Source of the DNA: Pandoraea sp.
GTDB taxonomy: Bacteria > Pseudomonadota > Gammaproteobacteria > Burkholderiales > Burkholderiaceae
Reading direction: 5' to 3'
DNA length: 46,835 bases
Assembly: GCA_031291335.1 (NCBI GenBank)
Contig: JARLJF010000132.1
Coordinates: 1-46,835, forward strand
Under the pieces are notes generated by a model that was not told the origin of the DNA, ran no database searches, and was given only the letters and a program-made list of their open reading frames with translations. Made by a program: the position numbers and the translations under genes. Of this stretch, positions 39,105-46,835 are shown one piece after another. Positions within the stretch are counted from its first letter, which is position 1. Each line of letters starts with the position of its first letter.

Positions 39105-39482
39105 TTAGCTGCGTCCTGCGATGAAGCCGAGCACCAGTGCCACGGCAGCTACGGTACCGACGGTTTGCCACGGGCGCTCGTGCACGTAGCCATCAGTTTC
39201 TTCCCAGACTTCGTTGGCGCGGGCGCGTAGATTGGCGCGAGCGTCGCCAAAGTCGCTGCGGGCCTGACGCAGCTTGTCACCGATCTCGGTGCGCAGTGCT
39301 TCGACGTCCGAGGCCGATTTCGCGTTGGAGAGGGCGTGGTCCAGATCGTCGAGCAGATCGCGTACACGCGACGAAACGTCACCGCTCGCCAGGCGTGCTG
39401 CACGTGCCGTACGTCGGCCAGCATAGCGTGCGTCTTCCAGACCGCTGTTGAGTGCCGTTTCCGCTTTCGAGGCAATTCCCAT
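39105..39482 (-). CDS. DUF883 (ElaB/YqjD family) membrane-anchored protein
   Basis: A 125-residue protein with a long amphipathic helical region (SSRVRDLLDDLDHALSNAKS and following) and one C-terminal membrane helix (VGTVAAVALVLGFIAGRS). This is the layout of the ElaB/YqjD/DUF883 family, whose E. coli members tie stationary-phase ribosomes to the inner membrane. Conserved ERPWQTVG lies just before the helix. It reads toward the dgt terminator. The role in this organism is unknown. Confidence 0.85.
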   Translation of the reverse strand: MGIASKAETALNSGLEDARYAGRRTARAARLASGDVSSRVRDLLDDLDHALSNAKSASDVEALRTEIGDKLRQARSDFGDARANLRARANEVWEETDGYVHERPWQTVGTVAAVALVLGFIAGRS

Positions 39483-39687
39483 TTTCAGACTCCCAAATGA
39501 TGGTATTGAAATGCGGCGCTCGGTGAACCCGAGGGGAAACCGACGCCGGTGGAACCCTGAGGCGAACGGCCATTATGGCGCGGCAGTTCGCGTGCGTACA
39601 CCTTCAAAGACAGCCAGAGAAATGGGAAAGTTGCAGCGCGTTCGCTGAAGATCGTGTGAGAAGGCGCCTACGTGCCGCCAGAAACGC

Positions 39688-39714
39688 GAAAACGCCGCAC
39701 GAGGCGGCGTTTTC
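39688..39714 (-). terminator. Terminator of the first ompW-family gene
   Basis: GAAAACGCCGC (39688-39698), loop ACGAG, and GCGGCGTTTTC (39704-39714). It lies 60 bases beyond the stop of the minus-strand OmpW gene at 39775. Confidence 0.85.
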
Positions 39715-39774
39715 GGAACCACTTGGTGCGCCTTTCGGCGCGTCGAGGCGGCATGGCAGCAGCCTGGACGCGGC

Positions 39775-40524
39775 TTAGAAGCGATAACCCAACGACAGGA
39801 ACGTCACGACCGGGTTCAGCTTGACCTTGGCTTCGCTGGTCGTCGTGATCGGACCACGAGTCGTCGTCAGCTTGGCCGTGGTGCTGACCGGGATGTACGA
39901 CACGGAGAAAGCCAGCGTCCAGTGCTTGTCCATGTTGTAGTTGATACCGGCGTTGAAGACCGGTGCCCACGAGTTGGTCAGTTGCGCCGTCGTGTTGCCG
40001 CCGGGGCCACCCGTGAGCGAATTGCTTGCCAGCGACTGGAAGCCAGGTGTGAGTTCGATGTTCGAGTAGAAGAAATAGCTCGCACCGATACCCACGAACG
40101 GACGCCACGTGTCGTTCGCCTGACCGAAGTAATACTTCAGCAACAGCGCAGGGCTCCACTGCTTGGCCGAGGCGAGCGAACCCCCGCCCGGCAGCGCGAG
40201 GTTACCCTGGCCGTACAGGCGGAACTTCGGCGGGACGCCCATCACGGCTTCCACGGCGATGTTGTCAGTGAAGAAGTGGGCAAACGTGAGGCCCAGAGTG
40301 TCGGCGTCGTCCACTTGTGCGCCGGTGTTACCCAGACGGCTGTTCACCAGATTGGCGAGGCCAGGCACGTTCGAGCCCGTGACATGCAGCGGATCACTCG
40401 ACACCTGGGGTGAGAGGTGGAACCAGCCAAGATTGACAACGTTATCGCCCGCCTGTTGTGCGAAGGCGGCCCCCGATGCCGTCAGCATGGCTGCGGCAGC
40501 AATCGTCAGATGCTTCAACTTCAT
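39775..40524 (-). CDS. OmpW family outer membrane protein, copy 1
   Basis: A 249-residue OmpW-type eight-stranded outer membrane barrel. It has a signal peptide ending AFA (about residue 22), the mature N-terminus QQAGDNVVNLGWFHLSPQ, family segments DADTLGLTFAHFFTDNIAVE and ALLLKYYFGQANDTWRPFVG, and a C-terminal Phe (LSLGYRF) as used by the BAM machine. OmpW proteins pass small hydrophobic molecules or affect stress tolerance; the substrate here is unknown. AGGAGA lies before the ATG. Paralogue of the gene at 40793. Confidence 0.93.
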   Translation of the reverse strand: MKLKHLTIAAAAMLTASGAAFAQQAGDNVVNLGWFHLSPQVSSDPLHVTGSNVPGLANLVNSRLGNTGAQVDDADTLGLTFAHFFTDNIAVEAVMGVPPKFRLYGQGNLALPGGGSLASAKQWSPALLLKYYFGQANDTWRPFVGIGASYFFYSNIELTPGFQSLASNSLTGGPGGNTTAQLTNSWAPVFNAGINYNMDKHWTLAFSVSYIPVSTTAKLTTTRGPITTTSEAKVKLNPVVTFLSLGYRF

Positions 40525-40702
40525 CGATTCGTCTCCTGCTCAAGATTCTTTATTGTCGAGAATTCCGTTAATTGAAATTCACGGCCAATTATGCCGACCG
40601 TGCAAAGCACCGGATAGCGAGAGTCTGGAGGTCGCGCTCTAAAGGTGTTGTTTCCACGCATCGACTCATGGAATGTCCTAAGGAAAAAGCGCTGGACGAA
40701 AG

Positions 40703-40735
40703 AAAAGCGTGCCCTTATACGTCAGGCACGCTTTT
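40703..40735 (-). terminator. Terminator of the second ompW-family gene
   Basis: AAAAGCGTGCC (40703-40713) pairs with GGCACGCTTTT (40725-40735). It sits 58 bases past the stop of the upstream minus-strand OmpW gene and before the first ompW gene's promoter region. Confidence 0.85.
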
Positions 40736-40792
40736 AGGAAATCACTGCGGAGTCCGATATGCTGGACGCATTATGCGTCCCGCACACTGAGT

Positions 40793-41641
40793 TTAGAACT
40801 TGTAGCCGACCGATACGAAGGTCACAATCGGATTCAGCTTGATTTCGGCGTCGGAGGAAGAGAGCACCGTTCCGTCCTGCGCCTTGATCTTGATGTTCGC
40901 GGTGGTCTTGAGCGGGATGTAGGAGACAGAGGCGCTTGCGACCCAGTGCTTGTCGAAGGCATAAGAAAGTCCGGCATTGAAAACCGGTTGCCACGACGCC
41001 GACGATTTCGCTTCCACGGTCGTGGGTCCGTTATGTCCGGAAGTAAAAGCGAGCACGCTACCGAAATTCTGATTGAGTGCCGATTCGAAACTCGGATTGA
41101 GACTCACGTTAGTAAAGAACGTATAGCTCACGCCGACGCCAAGAAAAGGGCGCCAGGCCGAATTGGCTTGTCCGAAGTAGTACTGCAGCACGAGCGCCGG
41201 ACTCCATTGGCGAACGCTTTGCACGATCGGGTTGTTTTGCGCCGCGCCGAGGTCGATACTCGTGAGCGCTCCGGCCAATCCGGGAGGGGCGATCACGCCC
41301 TGACCCGTGAGTTTGAATTTGGCGGGAACGCCGGCCACCGTCTGCAAGGCAATGTTGTCGGAGAAGAAGTGCGTAATGACGAGCCCGAGCGTATCGGCGT
41401 TGCTGACCTTCGCGCCGCTGCCGGGAGAAGTGAAGTTCGACGGCACCAGGGTGGGGGTGAGGCCGTCCTGAGTGACGCCGGTGGTCATCGGCTTGCTGGA
41501 GTCTTGCGGGGCGATGTGAAACCACCCGAGGTTGACGACGTTGTCGCCGGCTTGTTGTGAATTGGCGTTGGTGGACGCCAGGGAAATGCCGAGTCCGAGC
41601 GCGCATAAGCACGCCGCGGACCGATAGGTCCGAGTTGTCAT
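40793..41641 (-). CDS. OmpW family outer membrane protein, copy 2
   Basis: A 282-residue paralogue of the neighbouring OmpW protein, sharing the mature start QQAGDNVVNLGWFHIAPQ and the segments ADTLGLVITHFFSDNIALQ and ALVLQYYFGQANSAWRPFLG. A signal peptide of about 28 residues and a C-terminal Phe are present. It is about 33 residues longer, mainly in loops. GGGAGGA precedes the ATG. Same direction as copy 1 but separated by its own terminator, so the two are probably separate transcripts. Confidence 0.92.
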   Translation of the reverse strand: MTTRTYRSAACLCALGLGISLASTNANSQQAGDNVVNLGWFHIAPQDSSKPMTTGVTQDGLTPTLVPSNFTSPGSGAKVSNADTLGLVITHFFSDNIALQTVAGVPAKFKLTGQGVIAPPGLAGALTSIDLGAAQNNPIVQSVRQWSPALVLQYYFGQANSAWRPFLGVGVSYTFFTNVSLNPSFESALNQNFGSVLAFTSGHNGPTTVEAKSSASWQPVFNAGLSYAFDKHWVASASVSYIPLKTTANIKIKAQDGTVLSSSDAEIKLNPIVTFVSVGYKF

Positions 41642-41681
41642 TTGTCTATCCTCCCAAGATTATTTCTTTATTTTTCGGTGC

Positions 41682-41709
41682 ATTATGCGCTTGGGATTTC
41701 ACGGCGCAA
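41682..41709 (-). promoter_or_regulatory. Promoter of OmpW copy 2
   Basis: On the minus strand TTGCGC (41704-41709), a 16-base spacer and CATAAT (41682-41687). The spacer begins CGTGAAAT, a motif also seen upstream of copy 1 (40577-40584 region). Both genes also share CAAGAT...TCTTTATT on the plus strand close to their start codons. Confidence 0.55.
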
Positions 41710-41838
41710 TCGCCGTATCTAGAGCTTTTGTACGAATCAACGGGGTTTAGCTAGATATCAGTATTTAAAGAGGTTTTTCTAAATAAACCCTCTCGCAAAT
41801 CGTGATGTCGAGCTTTAAAGCATTACATTTGAATAAGC

Positions 41839-42540
41839 ATGGCCCGATTACCGAGACTTTTCATTCCGCGCCAACCGCAGCACGTCATTCTGCGCGGCAA
41901 TAACCGGCAGGCAATCTTCGTGGATGACGAAGACCGGCGTGTATTTCACGACCGGCTGCGCGATGCTGCGCGCGCCAACGGACTGGCGATTCATGCCTGG
42001 TGCATGATGCCGAACCATCTGCATCTGGTCGTCACGCCATCTGATGAGCGCAGCCTGCCGGCAACGTTGCAGGCGGTCGGACGCTATTACGTGTTGTATT
42101 TCAATCGTCGCCACCAGCGCACCGGCACCCTATGGGAGGGCCGGTACCGCGCCACGGTGATCGAGGCGGAGCACTATCTGCTGCTCGCCAGTCGTTACGT
42201 CGAACTCAATCCGGTGCGCGCAGGCTTGGCCGAGACGCCGGGTCACTATGTGTGGTCGAGCTACAACCATCATGTGGGCCTCACGGTCGACAGTCTGGTG
42301 ACGGATCATGCGCTGTATTGGGCTCTCGGCAATACGCCGTTCGAACGGCAGCGAGCCTACGCGGAAGGGTTTTCGATTCCGCTGCCAGCACACGAAGTCG
42401 ACGCATTGCGTACAGCAACACAGAAGGGATGGTTGCTTGGCGGCCCCGAGTATCAGGCGCGCATGTCGCTGGCCGCGAATCGCCGAGTGAGTCCACTGAC
42501 GCGTGGTCGTCCGCGAAAAGTGGCATCCGAGACCCTCTGA
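41839..42540 (+). mobile_element. REP-associated tyrosine transposase (RAYT, Y1/HUH)
   Basis: A 233-residue single-domain Y1 transposase related to IS200/IS605 TnpA. The HUH metal motif is His60 and His62 in MPNHLHLVV; the catalytic tyrosine lies in the cluster GRYYVLYFNRR (residues 81-91), followed by TLWEGRYRATVIE. The family start ARLPRLFIPRQPQHVILRGN is intact, so the gene looks complete. RAYTs are mostly domesticated enzymes linked to spread of REP palindromes, not to self-mobile IS. A perfect palindrome and a pair of short direct repeats follow within 170 bases. Confidence 0.92.
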
Positions 42541-42549
42541 TAGACCTCC

Positions 42550-42573
42550 CGGCAGGCCGGTTCCGGCCTGCCG
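42550..42573. repeat. Perfect palindrome after the transposase (REP-like)
   Basis: CGGCAGGCCGG, loop TT, CCGGCCTGCCG: an 11-bp stem 10 bases past the RAYT stop. No T-run follows on the plus strand (TTCATCC), so besides a terminator it could be a REP-type hairpin, the substrate class of RAYT enzymes. Confidence 0.6.
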
Positions 42574-42633
42574 TTCATCCTCCAAGCAATTGAAATCATG
42601 GATTTTTTCGGTAACTCACTCTCGCTCAAAATC

Positions 42634-42701
42634 AATCTGACCCCAATAAAAGGAAGCCTTCTTTTGGTGCGGTTTTTAATTAGAATCTGACCCCATTAAA
42701 A
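42634..42701. repeat. Two direct repeats AATCTGACCCCA(A/T)TAAAA
   Basis: The 18-base motif occurs at 42634-42651 and 42684-42701, differing at one base, 50 bases apart start to start. I recall GGGGTCAGATT-type motifs near RAYT-like genes in beta-proteobacteria, so it may be a remnant or target of such elements. The second copy ends 5 bases before the gltB -35. Confidence 0.75.
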
Positions 42702-42705
42702 TATT

Positions 42706-42734
42706 TTGTCATTGTGAATTTCATGGCGTATATT
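42706..42734 (+). promoter_or_regulatory. Probable gltB promoter
   Basis: TTGTCA (42706-42711), a 17-base spacer, TATATT (42729-42734). It gives a leader of about 180 bases to the gltB start at 42920. Confidence 0.65.
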
Positions 42735-42919
42735 CCAACTTCGGCCGATTGGTGCGATGCGCAAAAGCGTGCGCGCTGAGTCGGTTCCTGTGGCAACGCC
42801 CGAGAACGATCTTCGACGTGCGCAAATCCGCAGCGCTGGCCCGCCCGGCCAACCCCACTTAACCCGGTCGACCGCGACGAGCATGCGCGCGGCGACCTCG
42901 CCAAGAGACGGTGTAACTC

Positions 42920-46835
<3,916 letters not shown>

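Larger units (their letters stand above)
42541..42919. other. 379-base gap between transposase and gltB
   Basis: It holds a perfect palindrome, two 18-base direct repeats, the probable gltB promoter and a leader of about 180 bases. The part up to 42735 is AT-rich compared with the rest of the window. A 70-codon plus-strand frame at 42757-42969 overlaps the gltB start; I see no support for it as a gene. Confidence 0.6.

Noticed and set aside
41770..41792. Imperfect hairpin upstream of the transposase as a matching left end of an IS
   Set aside because: Its sequence is unrelated to the palindrome after the gene, and no terminal inverted repeats or target duplications flank the gene; this fits a single-gene RAYT, not a complete IS.

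Overview
The window is a high-GC (roughly 60-65% by eye) chromosomal segment of a beta-proteobacterium of the order Burkholderiales. The gene order (tuf-rpsJ / S10-spc-alpha ribosomal operons / cutA-dsbD / hemB / engB / cytochrome c / resB-ccsB / msrPQ / lysA-lptM / cyaY / mrcA / pil genes / aroK-aroB-dgt / gltB) and the protein sequences fit Burkholderiaceae. Pandoraea or a close relative of Burkholderia is my best guess from memory; I could not run a search.

Layout. 1-15.6 kb: the end of the str operon (partial tuf, then rpsJ), a terminator and a new promoter, then the whole S10, spc and alpha ribosomal protein clusters with secY, infA, rpmJ and rpoA, closed by a strong terminator after rplQ. 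15.7-18.0 kb: cutA overlapping dsbD. 18.3-20.6 kb: hemB and engB on the minus strand, separated by a 0.6 kb gap that holds a candidate small RNA. 20.9-27.0 kb: a diheme cytochrome c, the system II cytochrome c maturation pair resB-ccsB, and the periplasmic methionine sulfoxide reductase pair msrP-msrQ. 26.9-28.9 kb: lysA and lptM (minus) divergent from cyaY (plus). 29.0-31.4 kb: mrcA (minus), divergent from a type IV pilus alignment/secretin operon (31.7-35.9 kb) that runs on into aroK, aroB and dgt. 38.9-42.6 kb: an accessory patch with a DUF883 membrane protein, two tandem OmpW-family porins and a REP-associated (Y1/HUH) transposase. From 42.9 kb to the right edge: gltB, incomplete.

Themes. 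Many genes serve the envelope and periplasmic redox: DsbD delivers reductant to the periplasm, ResB/CcsB attach heme to c-type cytochromes such as the neighbouring diheme cytochrome, HemB supplies tetrapyrrole and MsrPQ repairs periplasmic methionines. The most unusual item is the pil operon. Instead of pilM-N-O-P-Q it has pilM, pilN and one 853-residue open frame that joins a PilO-like membrane protein directly to a PilQ-like secretin. No separate pilP is present, and the secretin frame runs about 95 bases into aroK.

Other points of interest are a candidate small RNA with a CU-rich anti-Shine-Dalgarno loop upstream of hemB, similar GTCCGG/CATTG/CCGGAC palindromes before both rplN and rpsD, a possible attenuator before resB, and repeat elements linked to the transposase that abut the gltB promoter. 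All functional statements rest on reading the sequence and on knowledge of the families; nothing was searched or computed beyond this.
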